From assembly GCF_003236175.1 (NCBI RefSeq), contig NZ_QKTW01000025.1, positions 21,535 through 85,534 on the forward strand: a stretch of 64,000 nt of DNA, written 5' to 3'. The notes under the pieces were generated by a model. The model was given only the letters and a program-made list of their open reading frames with translations, did not search any database and was not told the DNA's origin. Position 1 is the stretch's first letter; each line of letters starts with the position of its first letter. The position numbers were made by a program, and so were the translations under genes. The DNA comes from Taibaiella soli (GTDB lineage Bacteria; Bacteroidota; Bacteroidia; Chitinophagales; Chitinophagaceae). Of the stretch, positions 36,383 through 44,334 are shown piece by piece.

Positions 36383-37708
36383 TCATTTTTGTTCCGCAGC
36401 ATTTTTATTATTCTTCAAAACAGTTTGCATGTGTTTTTCAATTTGTCCGATGTCGCCTTTGAGCGGTCCTAACATGGATATGTTGGGACTCAATTTCCCG
36501 AAACGTGTCAATGCATGTTTAGCTGACCTTTCCCGGAGAAAATCGCTAAAATGCCTTTTGATTTCTTCCAAATACTGTTTTGCGTATTTCACGAGCTCTT
36601 CCTCCCAAACCTCCTCCGACGCAAACGCTTTCAATTCATCGGCAATAGCGGACCCGGATTGACCGGAACTTCTAAGCTGAGTGGAAGCCGTCAACATACC
36701 CATCGTATCTATCACACTCACCATATCTTTATAACGTTGGAGCAAACCGAAATTGAGGTTGTCTTTCGTTGGCTGCATTTCCTGCATGATAAAAGATTTG
36801 CCCTTAAATATCGTAACGCTTAAAAGTGCAGGACAACGATTTTGCATTTTTCGCTGAATAGTTATAACTCGCTCTGCCTCGCTTTCCCAAACCGGCTGTT
36901 CAATTTGTATGTATGGTTCAAGCGAAGAAGGCGCAGCTTCTTTCATGTCCAGTAAGATGTATTTGTGGCCTACCGCATTGGAGCTTTTCAACAAGAACGC
37001 ATAACGCTCCAATCCAACACTTCCGGTACCTGCCAACCGAAAAACAACATCGATTACCTCGTAATTGTATGGACTCCGCTCATCCATCTTTAACCAGTCG
37101 GTAATATGCTCCATTAATTGTTTCTTAAAAGCCTTTTTGATTTTAAAATGTTTGGGATTGTCAACAAGCATTTGCACTTTTTTCCTTTTAAGTATGGCCC
37201 GTTTGATCAAAATATTTTTTTGTTTACGACAACTTACCTTTCCCAGGAATTCACAGATAATCCCTTTAGCCGTGGATGCTTCTACATAATCCGGCTTACA
37301 CTTACGCAGCGTTTCTTTATAAGACTTGAGAAAGAGCCGCGCCATGTTGTCTGCTTTTTCATCTTCTATGCCCAAAGAAGTAAATCCAACATAAATACTT
37401 GTCAGTGCACGAAGTAATTCCCAATAAACCGGAGCAAGCACCGCTTCGTCGAAATCATTCAAATCGAAATATACTTGCTCATTGTCTCCGGTGAAACTTC
37501 CTAAATTTTCCAGGTGCAGATCGCCGGATATCCAGACTTTCGGCGATTTGAAGAATTCAGGGTGCAAAGCCAGGTCTTGATAGAAAAGATGGCAGGTACC
37601 GCGATAAAATCGAAACAAGTTTTGTTCCATCAAGCAGTATTTGAGTTCTACCATTTTGGGAAGACGGTTCTTATTAAACGCTATGATGCGTTCCATTATG
37701 CTGTCCAT
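36383..37708 (-). CDS. DUF2252 protein
   Basis: 441 residues. The conserved N-terminal region has FRFYRGTCHLFYQDL, then SGDLHLENLGSF (about 61-72) and VYFDLNDFDEA (about 79-89), the core motifs of DUF2252. The mix of invariant His, Asp and Asn recalls phosphotransferase (kinase-like) folds, but no activity is proven. There is no signal or membrane helix. It lies 11 bp after the hypothetical gene upstream and is probably co-transcribed with it. It fits the surrounding stress-type gene set by position only. Confidence 0.83.
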   Translation of the reverse strand: MDSIMERIIAFNKNRLPKMVELKYCLMEQNLFRFYRGTCHLFYQDLALHPEFFKSPKVWISGDLHLENLGSFTGDNEQVYFDLNDFDEAVLAPVYWELLRALTSIYVGFTSLGIEDEKADNMARLFLKSYKETLRKCKPDYVEASTAKGIICEFLGKVSCRKQKNILIKRAILKRKKVQMLVDNPKHFKIKKAFKKQLMEHITDWLKMDERSPYNYEVIDVVFRLAGTGSVGLERYAFLLKSSNAVGHKYILLDMKEAAPSSLEPYIQIEQPVWESEAERVITIQRKMQNRCPALLSVTIFKGKSFIMQEMQPTKDNLNFGLLQRYKDMVSVIDTMGMLTASTQLRSSGQSGSAIADELKAFASEEVWEEELVKYAKQYLEEIKRHFSDFLRERSAKHALTRFGKLSPNISMLGPLKGDIGQIEKHMQTVLKNNKNAAEQK

Positions 37709-37719
37709 ACAGTTTGAGT

Positions 37720-38337
37720 TTATCCTCCTATTTCGGCTTCAAGAAAAGATTTAATAAGCGAGTGCCATTGCAATTCAGAAAGCCCAGCAATGGCGCCTAC
37801 CGCAATAACCGCATTCCTGATATTATTAACCACATCACCGGTTTGAATATTCGGCACTTCATTACGTCCGAAATAAGATGCAGTTACCTTTAAACCTTCT
37901 CGTTTGATAATAAAAGTCGAGCTCGCACCCGATTTAAAAAAATGCGCAGCTTTATTGGTATTTCCTTCCAATGCGGACATTGTTTGCAGAGACATACCGA
38001 TTTGTTCCTCGGCTGTTTCCGCATCTCCCATGTACCTAATCTTTGTCACAGTTACCCAATCAAAGCCTTCGCCCACAGCATTACCGGGACCGGGAATATC
38101 TATTTTAATTTTATCACCCTCGGTCGCCAAACGATGTACCTCATTGCCTGCTTTATCTGCAAGTATAAAAGACGCACTTAAGTTCCCGCAGAGTTTATGC
38201 CAGAGCGGCGGATTAAGCATTCTTTTATAAGCCCGGTTAAAACAATCATTTGCGTCTTCGATGTTTGCGAGCGTTATGGATTCGGCAAGATCAGTCGCTT
38301 TCCCATGTTCGTTGAATGGCACTAGTTCGTCTTTCAT
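37720..38337 (-). CDS. Hypothetical protein, operon partner of the DUF2252 gene
   Basis: 205 residues. No family recognised. It looks like a single soluble domain of beta strands and helices (LCGNLSASFILADKAGNEV, DKIKIDIPGPGNAVGEGFDWVTVTKIRY, GASSTFIIKREGLKVTASYFGRNE) with a C-terminal helical part (VVNNIRNAVIAVGAIAGLS ending SFLEAEIGG). No signal peptide. The short spacing (11 bp) to the DUF2252 gene suggests a joint role. Codon use and composition do not differ visibly from the neighbours. Confidence 0.7.
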   Translation of the reverse strand: MKDELVPFNEHGKATDLAESITLANIEDANDCFNRAYKRMLNPPLWHKLCGNLSASFILADKAGNEVHRLATEGDKIKIDIPGPGNAVGEGFDWVTVTKIRYMGDAETAEEQIGMSLQTMSALEGNTNKAAHFFKSGASSTFIIKREGLKVTASYFGRNEVPNIQTGDVVNNIRNAVIAVGAIAGLSELQWHSLIKSFLEAEIGG

Positions 38338-38560
38338 ATCCCGGTGGTTTATGTTGGGTAATTATACTCTTAGAAAATCCATGCCTTGCGTTCATACTCA
38401 ATCCGGGAAGTCATAGATAAATCCCAATAATTACGAATGGTTTTATATCGGCTTTGCCGGATAGGCATTTATACAAATCTATTATCGGGTACATCCTCGA
38501 ATTGGCGGCATGCTTTTTCTACTATTTAAACAAATCAATTCACTATTTAAACGTTGCGTT

Positions 38561-38782
38561 ATGCCACAAAAAAATCACGAAGAAGCAGCTAAGCACCATG
38601 ATGAAGCAGCCAAACATCACCGCGATGCGGCCAAACATGCTTCAGAAGGTAACTATGACAAAGCTGCCCACAGTGCGCAAGCTGCTCAAGGCCACCACGC
38701 CAAAGCAGGTGAACAGGCGAAAAAAGCTGCCACTCAGTATGCCGAAAAAAAAGGCACGATGAAAAAAGATGAAAACGAGTAG
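38561..38782 (+). CDS. Small His/Ala/Lys-rich repeat protein
   Basis: 73 residues from the ATG at 38561 (MPQKNHEE); a reading from 38510 would add an unlikely hydrophobic leader. The body is a run of near-repeats with the pattern EAAKHH / DAAKHA (residues about 7-25) followed by AHSAQAAQGHHAKAGEQAKKAA, then a charged tail KKDENE. It would form a long amphipathic helix rich in His and Lys. Similar small proteins sit in stress regions of Bacteroidetes, but I know of no proven role; metal binding or nucleic acid contact is possible. A strong hairpin follows. Confidence 0.7.
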   Translation: MPQKNHEEAAKHHDEAAKHHRDAAKHASEGNYDKAAHSAQAAQGHHAKAGEQAKKAATQYAEKKGTMKKDENE

Positions 38783-38800
38783 GCACCATGTTAAGAATAG

Positions 38801-38829
38801 ATGCCGCGTACAAAGCATGTACGCGGCAT
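38801..38829. terminator. Intrinsic terminator between convergent genes
   Basis: A perfect 12-bp inverted repeat (ATGCCGCGTACA and complement) with a 5-nt loop is followed by TTTATTTTA on the plus strand. It ends the small His-rich gene and may also serve the convergent FAD oxidoreductase. Confidence 0.8.
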
Positions 38830-38906
38830 TTATTTTATGTCCACATTGTAGAATGAATACCTCATCGGGAAAATGTCCATTGATTTCTCAGAGCATTGAA
38901 GACCAC

Positions 38907-40106
38907 TCATCTGCTGAAATGAAAAATAGCGGCATGATTATTTTTCTTGCCCGTCAGCATGTCCTTGAGTATAGTGGCGGCAATATAACTGAACACGATA
39001 CCGTTACCGCCGTAACCCAATGCATAATAGATGTTTGAATTCGGAGTGAGTTTGCCTATGTAAGGCAACCCATCTTTGGTGCTTGCAAACATGCCTGCCC
39101 ATCTGAAATCCGTTACGAAGGGGATATGGGGAAACAAATTATTGAAGGCTTGTTCCAAAGCCTTTGCCTTCCGAGGCAATGCTTTGTCCCGTTTATGGGC
39201 TGCACGAAATTCATCATCCTTGCCCCCTATAAGTATCCTATTATCGGTGGTGGTCCGTAAATACAAATATGGCTTAGCTGTTTCCCATATGAGTGAGTTG
39301 CGATGCCACAGCTCATTATCATGTAAAGGTTCGCTTACGATGGCATAGGTTGTCGTCAGTTCATCGAATGGCCGTAGTAAGTATTTACCCGATTCATAAC
39401 CGCAAGCAATGATCAATGAACGCGACTTTATTTTATTGCCATTTGCAGCCTGCAGTTCAACACCTGCTCTGTGTTCTTTTATGGAAGTTATTTCCGTGTG
39501 GTCATATATTGCCGCACCTTTCGAGGCACAAGCATTCAGTAATGCATGGGTCAATGCATAGGCATTGACGACCGCACCGTTTTCGGAGAGCAATGCACCC
39601 GGTTTAGAAAATCCGTATAACTTCTTTACCTCTGCGGCATCCAGAAATGCTACATCAATGCCGATGGATTTGCGCAACGATTGTTCCTTTTTTAGTGAAG
39701 CAACATCCTTTTTGAAGGATGCAAATTGCATACTCGGCTTATGTTCAAAAGCCGCTATCCGAAAGCGTTTGCACAACCCTTCAATGCCGTATATGGCATC
39801 GTTGCACAAGAGATAGGCTGCAACCGCATTATCGTATCCCACCTTCGTGATCAATTCATGCAAGGGTATATCAATCTCATATTGCAGCAAGGCTGTACTC
39901 GCAGCAGTACTCCCCATTCCCACATGTCTTTTGTCGACGACGGTAACATTCAATCCTTCACGATGAAGCATCCAAGCAGTGAGCGCACCACTGATACCGG
40001 CACCCATGATGACAACATCCGTTTGAATGTCTTCGTGCAGCGCGGGATAAGATTTGATGATGCCTTTTTCCAGCAACCAGAAGGGATAATCGGTCCTTAA
40101 ATCCAT
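38907..40106 (-). CDS. FAD-dependent oxidoreductase (DAO family)
   Basis: 399 residues. The N-terminal dinucleotide-binding motif is MGAGISGALTAWML (about 34-47), followed by VVDKRHVGMGSTAAST, the typical second glycine region of D-amino-acid-oxidase-like flavoenzymes. Later conserved parts are IIACGYESG and, near the C-terminus, FRWAGMFASTKDGLPYIGKL and ALGYGGNGIVFSYIAA, where FAD contacts lie. It should oxidise a small amine or related substrate in the cytoplasm; the exact substrate is unknown. Proteins of this look are often next to sugar or stress genes in Bacteroidetes. It stands as its own unit. Confidence 0.85.
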   Translation of the reverse strand: MDLRTDYPFWLLEKGIIKSYPALHEDIQTDVVIMGAGISGALTAWMLHREGLNVTVVDKRHVGMGSTAASTALLQYEIDIPLHELITKVGYDNAVAAYLLCNDAIYGIEGLCKRFRIAAFEHKPSMQFASFKKDVASLKKEQSLRKSIGIDVAFLDAAEVKKLYGFSKPGALLSENGAVVNAYALTHALLNACASKGAAIYDHTEITSIKEHRAGVELQAANGNKIKSRSLIIACGYESGKYLLRPFDELTTTYAIVSEPLHDNELWHRNSLIWETAKPYLYLRTTTDNRILIGGKDDEFRAAHKRDKALPRKAKALEQAFNNLFPHIPFVTDFRWAGMFASTKDGLPYIGKLTPNSNIYYALGYGGNGIVFSYIAATILKDMLTGKKNNHAAIFHFSR

Positions 40107-40237
40107 ACAGCTCTTCTCCTATGGTTTTCAAGATAAATATCCGTGCCGGGAGATCATCCGGCTTTTGTCTTAGCACCATCAGAGAAAAACCCGTATGAGC
40201 CGGTGACCGCATTGACATAACTTGTGATTATTAAAAA

Positions 40238-40261
40238 AACCTCGCAAAGAATTACGAGGTT
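40238..40261 (-). terminator. Intrinsic terminator of the DUF72 gene
   Basis: AACCTCG and CGAGGTT form a 7-bp stem; on the minus strand it is followed by seven T residues. It lies about 80 bp after the DUF72 stop. Confidence 0.6.
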
Positions 40262-40336
40262 GCCCAAATCGAAAATCGGAAAATCAGATGGAGATTTTTA
40301 TTTAATGAAAAAATATGCCGGGTATAATATTCGAAC

Positions 40337-41041
40337 CTATTTCAATTGTCCGAAAAACAGAGCATTCTCATAGCCGGCTTCAAACATCGTATTATTGAAG
40401 AAAACAAAGCTGTCGTCCGTTTCCGGTAATTGCCGATGCAGCGTTGTCAGTTCATCGATAGTATATGCGGATTTAAAAAGTTCGGGTACGCCGTGCATAC
40501 GCTTGTAGAAAAAACGACCGGTCCTGATGTTATCAGCCGGTAAGCCGGGATAACTTACCGAACAAAAAACAATGGATGCTTTCTTCAACGCATCAAAGAC
40601 TTTATCCTGCCACCAGGAGCTGTGCCTGAATTCAATCACGCTTCTTTTATCGTCTTTCAAACAGGCTACAACATCACCTAACCGCTCATCGGAAAAAACA
40701 TAAGAAGGTGGCATTTGATATAAGATACATTTGAGTTTATCTTCTAATCCCTCTCTGACTATTGCGCCGAATTCCTCTATTTTTTCTCGCGCATTTTTCA
40801 GTCGAAGTGTATGGGTAATGATTTTATGCGCTTTCACGGAAAAGGCAAAATCGTCGGCAGTTTGAAGCGCCGCTTTACGCAATTGTGCGACCCTCGGAAA
40901 CCTGTAAAATGTGCCATTCAATTCCAGCGCATTCAGTCGGGTTGCATAATAAGCAAGTTGTTTTGCCACCGGTAATTTTTCCGGATAAAATCGATTCCTC
41001 CAATAGGGATAACTATACCCGGATGTTCCAACATAAAGCAT
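40337..41041 (-). CDS. DUF72 (YecE-like) protein
   Basis: 234 residues. It begins MLYVGTSGYSYPYWRNRFYP, the standard first strand of DUF72 proteins, followed by LNALELNGTFYRFP and DDFAFSVKAHKIITH. The C-terminal TDDSFVFFNNTMFEAGYENA fits the family's closing strand. DUF72 proteins form a TIM barrel; no activity is firmly known. The gene is alone, with the start directly supported by the conserved N-terminus. Confidence 0.9.
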   Translation of the reverse strand: MLYVGTSGYSYPYWRNRFYPEKLPVAKQLAYYATRLNALELNGTFYRFPRVAQLRKAALQTADDFAFSVKAHKIITHTLRLKNAREKIEEFGAIVREGLEDKLKCILYQMPPSYVFSDERLGDVVACLKDDKRSVIEFRHSSWWQDKVFDALKKASIVFCSVSYPGLPADNIRTGRFFYKRMHGVPELFKSAYTIDELTTLHRQLPETDDSFVFFNNTMFEAGYENALFFGQLK

Positions 41042-41155
41042 ACTACATGGTTTGGATTTCTTATCTTATCCATAAGAATTGTGCCGGGGCAAAATGCAAA
41101 AAAAGGCGCAAAAAAATCGGCGGTTTCGAGGGTAAAAATTTATCCGGCTGTTCAA

Positions 41156-41163
41156 TATATTTG
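41156..41163 (+). promoter_or_regulatory. Possible Bacteroidetes -7 promoter element
   Basis: TATATTTG matches the TAnnTTTG -7 consensus of Bacteroidetes housekeeping promoters, 41 bp before the ATG of the receiver gene at 41204. No convincing -33 TTTG is seen at the expected distance. Confidence 0.35.
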
Positions 41164-41203
41164 CATCTTACATTGATTGTTGAATTGTAAACCTGCACAG
41201 ATA

Positions 41204-41599
41204 ATGAACGCGCACTTTGAGATAAGTAAACGTTTTTTACTGGTTGAAGATGATTTGGATGACCAATTAATCTTTTCTACGATACTGGGTGAAATGGCAC
41301 CAAACTGTACTTGCGATATTGTCAATGACGGACTAGAGGCAATAGATTATTTATCGAGTTCAAAGCCAGACATCATCATCACGGACATCAATATGCCCAA
41401 GCTTAACGGATTGGATTTTATCCGGGCCGTACGTGAAGATTTGCGGTTACCCATCACCATCGTCATATGGTCTACGACCCCTCCGCATTACTCACTAACC
41501 GACGGATTGGCGCTATCTGGATCTTTTGCGAAACCGACGGTAGTTAAAGACCTCTATCAAGTTATAGGAGAAATGATATCCATTGCCGCGAAAGGTTAA
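41204..41599 (+). CDS. Single-domain response regulator
   Basis: 131 residues from the ATG at 41204 (MNAHFEISKRF); a TTG at 41177 is less likely. A receiver domain only: acidic E15-D16-D17, phosphoacceptor D61 in IIITDINMPKLNGLDF, Thr in IVIWSTTPP and Lys in FAKPT. It closely resembles the receiver at 56607-56984 (both have LLVEDDLD, APxCxCD, ITDxNMPK and WST blocks), so the two are paralogues. No output domain or adjacent kinase. Confidence 0.88.
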   Translation: MNAHFEISKRFLLVEDDLDDQLIFSTILGEMAPNCTCDIVNDGLEAIDYLSSSKPDIIITDINMPKLNGLDFIRAVREDLRLPITIVIWSTTPPHYSLTDGLALSGSFAKPTVVKDLYQVIGEMISIAAKG

Positions 41600-41861
41600 G
41601 TCCATTAGGGTTTGCGGTTTGAAGCGAATGAAAAACACAGGCACGACGCAACAACAGCCTCCGGTTTTCTACTGTTACTTTGGTGCTTCAACGCGAGTTA
41701 GGCTTTAAATACCCGCATGCTTCTTTTTGAATCATCGCTTCTACCATCGGGAATGCTATAATACCCCGACAAACGGAATTAATCCGAATGCCCATTGTCG
41801 CATATTCCAGAGCAGCACTTTTCGTTAACCCGAGCATGCCGTGCTTGGACACATGATAGGC
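41600..41861. other. Junction region before duplicated block A
   Basis: I see no intact gene. A plus-strand frame from 41795 enters the AraC remnant, but its first ~22 residues are unrelated to AraC proteins. The region is likely an old recombination scar. Confidence 0.35.
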
Positions 41862-42001
41862 TGAAATCCAAAATATTTGACACAGGCAAAAGTATCAATG
41901 ATGTTGCCACGGAACTTGGATTTAAATACCAACAGCATTTCACGAGATTGTTTAAGCAAAAAGTCGGCATGACACCGAACGAGTTCAGGAATTTAAATTG
42001 A
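41862..42001 (+). pseudogene. AraC-family regulator, C-terminal remnant (copy A)
   Basis: The frame to 42001 encodes KSKIFDTGKSINDVATELGF and KYQQHFTRLFKQKVGMTPNE, the second helix-turn-helix of AraC/XylS regulators. Everything before is missing or unrelated. It is the shorter of two copies; copy B keeps more of the first helix-turn-helix. Confidence 0.7.
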
Positions 42002-42025
42002 ACAAAAGAGGCTTCTTATGCGGGC

Positions 42026-42385
42026 TTATTCACGAGCAACATGCATGCGACTTAAACTGTCTTTATCTTTACGACTAACGCAGGGTGCTATAATTTTTTT
42101 TATAGCCGCCGCCGTGATATCCTGATTAGCGTTATACAGTTCTACTCTGGCATTGAATACTTTTACAGTTAGTATTTCCAAATAATCATTTAGCGCCTTG
42201 GCATCTTCTTGATGTCCGGAAGCTCGCTGCTTCCAGGGATTCCACCTTTTTGGATCCCACATTCTCTTACAGGAAATTTCATGAATCAATTCATTTACTG
42301 TAATACGCATGTAAACATACCTGGGTCCGTCTACGTATTTTTTCGGCTTCTTCAAATAGAAAAGCAGACTAAAACTCTCCCACAT
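42026..42385 (-). pseudogene. Integrase N-terminal remnant (copy A)
   Basis: 119 residues covering only the arm-type DNA-binding domain of a Bacteroidetes integrase: MWESFSLLFYLKKPKKYVDG, YVYMRITVN, KRMWDPKRWNPWK, ALNDYLEILTVKVFNARVEL. After about residue 100 the family sequence ends and the frame closes at 42026, 24 bp from the AraC remnant. Core-binding and catalytic domains are gone, so it cannot recombine DNA, though it could still bind arm sites. The copy at 51218-51577 differs at nine residues. Confidence 0.75.
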
Positions 42386-42619
42386 AATCGTAATAATTTA
42401 AATGCAAATCAAATTTAGCCGGTTTACTAATCCTTCTTAAACATTGTCCAAAAATTGAACAATCGCCATTTTGTATCATCATTTACTTGGGATGATATTG
42501 ACGATCATTATCGATAAGAATGGGCAAATAATATTTGTAAAATTTTGAAGAAGATTCATGCAGGAAAGTGGAACATTTTGACTCACTTGAGTGCGTTTAA
42601 AATGTCGAAAAATACGCAC

Positions 42620-42631
42620 CGAAAGACTCAC
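42620..42631. repeat. 12-mer shared by three integrase loci (copy 2)
   Basis: CGAAAGACTCAC, 235 bp upstream of the integrase remnant start at 42385. Same word at 27677 and 51812. Confidence 0.4.
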
Positions 42632-42665
42632 TGAGATGTTGAGCTTTTTTTACATATTCAAAAAG

Positions 42666-42702
42666 AAAACGGTGCATAAATGATTAGTTTATACACCGTT
42701 TT
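42666..42702. repeat. Inverted repeat upstream of integrase remnant A
   Basis: A 15-bp stem with one mismatch (AAAACGGTGCATAAA type) around a 7-nt loop. The same hairpin is at 51858-51894. Confidence 0.6.
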
Positions 42703-42733
42703 ATATTTTCGATCTGTTCTTGCAGAGATTCAA

Positions 42734-43367
42734 TATCACTTACGCTCGTTCTAACACAAGCAACACGACACGTTCTATCACATTCACACTGGGCACTACA
42801 GGTTCTTATACACTGAACGAATTTTTCTCAGCAAATCCGCTGGCACTGACATGGGTTTCTTTTGATGGTCGTGCGGTAAATGAAAATGCTGAACTGAACT
42901 GGGCTACTGCTGACGAGAAAAACACTGCTACTTTCGAAATCGAACATTCTACTGATGGCGCTTCTTTTGAAACAGTTGGTACCATCGCTGCAAAAGGCAC
43001 TGGCAACAACACTTACGATTTCACTGATGTAAACACTGCAAACGGCATCAACTATTACCGTCTGAAACAAGTAGACAACGATGGTTCTTTCCAGTATTCA
43101 AAAGTAGTAAGAGTAAACATCGGTAAAGAAACTACAGCACCTTCTGTAAGCTTCTACCCTAACCCAGCGAAAGATGTACTGAATATCGCAACAACTGGTA
43201 ACGTAACTGTAGCTATCTTCAACATGAATGGTGTAAACGTAGCAACTCAGGAATTCAGCGGCAATGGCCAGATCACAGTATCTAACCTGCCAGAAGGAAT
43301 GTACATCTGCCGCGTAGCAAATACAACTGGTGTATTGCAGACTAGCAAAATTCAAATCATCAAATAA
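42734..43367 (+). pseudogene. T9SS type A cargo gene, 5' end lost
   Basis: The frame runs to 43367 and encodes about 211 residues: a beta-rich part, then LTWVSFDGRAVNENAELNWA, FEIEHSTDGASFETVGTI, NYYRLKQVDNDGSFQYSKVV and a type A sorting domain with SFYPNPAKDVLNIATTGN, ending SKIQIIK. There is no signal peptide and no proper start: the frame's first possible codon (TTG at 42720) lies in the duplicated block, whose edge is 42733. The front of a larger cargo gene was replaced by the block. The remaining part may be silent. Confidence 0.75.
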
Positions 43368-43420
43368 GACATTTCAAATAAAGCATTTCAAAAAACATTT
43401 TGTTTTGGTTGTGTTTTGTA

Positions 43421-43446
43421 CAAAGGCTTCCGGCGGGAAGCCTTTG
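43421..43446 (+). terminator. Intrinsic terminator after the T9SS fragment
   Basis: A perfect 11-bp stem CAAAGGCTTCC with a 4-nt loop, about 55 bp after the stop of the T9SS fragment. Confidence 0.7.
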
Positions 43447-43554
43447 CTTATTTTGGCTAAACTCAGCAGTAAGGCGCACATATTGGAGTTCTAATCTGGC
43501 TTTAATGAAGTACCATCCTACCATCAAATTCAGCAGCCACTCCATAATCAGGGA

Positions 43555-43674
43555 ATGAATAAAAAACTGCTATCAATTGCTATTACTCTAGCTGTAACAA
43601 TGCACAGTTCCGCCTTTACTTTGAACTATGAACTCACCAATTCACGTATTCTATATCTACAAAAGGTGAACTAA
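43555..43674 (+). pseudogene. Possible signal-peptide remnant of a secreted protein
   Basis: A 39-codon frame starts MNKKLLSIAITLAVTMHSSA, a good signal peptide, and stops after another ~19 residues. It may be the front of a decayed secreted protein gene, or chance. Too short to say more. Confidence 0.3.
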
Positions 43675-44084
43675 TTAATCACAACCCACAAGCAAGACCG
43701 ATTCGACTTGCAAGTCTTTATAATCAAGATTCCCCCAGGCCATGTATTGACTTGACAAAAGGTCAACACCTGCAATAATTAACTGCAGGCATAAAAATGA
43801 ATTTGTTCCTCTTTTGTTTACCTCGACGACTATTTATAGTTTTCATAAAAAGAAATTCGACCGGCAAAGACATGAGTCACCAAAATCATTAATTTTTCGA
43901 GCGTGATTCAGAAAAATAACTCGGCACCATTTCCCAATTCCCTGCTTGAAAACCTTCTATGGCGCATTTTAGGACAAGATAAGCATGAGCCAAAGTTCAA
44001 GTGAAGTAACGAGTTTATGAAGAAAACAATTCCAAACATAATACCTAAAATGTAGCCATGTGACAATGGCCACACACAAAAAAA

Positions 44085-44118
44085 AAGGGGTTATCTCAGA
44101 CTTTTGAGATAACCCCTT
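44085..44118 (-). terminator. Intrinsic terminator
   Basis: A perfect 14-bp stem (AAGGGGTTATCTCA and complement), 6-nt loop. On the minus strand it is followed by a long run of T residues. It is the second hairpin downstream of the cargo gene ending at 44335. Confidence 0.75.
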
Positions 44119-44293
44119 GCTCCCGTCAATGTAAACTCATTGACCAACCTAAAGATAGTCTATTGTTAAATATAAATATTAATACTTTAATCAATCGCAG
44201 AATATTACCTTAAAAAATCAGATGCGATTATGAGCTATTTCCAGTTTTATTTCTGTGACCATTTTAAATCTGCCGGCAGTAACAAAATAAAAA

Positions 44294-44313
44294 GGCTGCC
44301 TATAGAGGCAGCC
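44294..44313. terminator. Hairpin after the T9SS cargo gene
   Basis: GGCTGCCT and AGGCAGCC form a perfect 8-bp stem with a 4-nt loop, 22 bp beyond the stop at 44335; the minus-strand flank is T-rich. Confidence 0.65.
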
Positions 44314-44334
44314 ACTTTATCATTCATTCAATTT

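Larger units (their letters stand above)
41862..42733. repeat. Duplicated block, copy A (AraC and integrase remnants)
   Basis: About 870 bp that recur at 51054-51925 with few differences. It contains the end of an AraC-type gene (plus), an integrase N-terminus (minus), the shared 12-mer, and a 15-bp hairpin. Homology stops exactly at 42733, inside what becomes a T9SS gene fragment. Confidence 0.85.
43447..44334. other. Gene-poor region between T9SS genes
   Basis: No intact gene. A short plus-strand frame at 43555-43674 may be a signal-peptide remnant. A strong hairpin is at 44085-44118 and another at 44294-44313. The rest is AT-rich, without features I can name. Confidence 0.45.
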
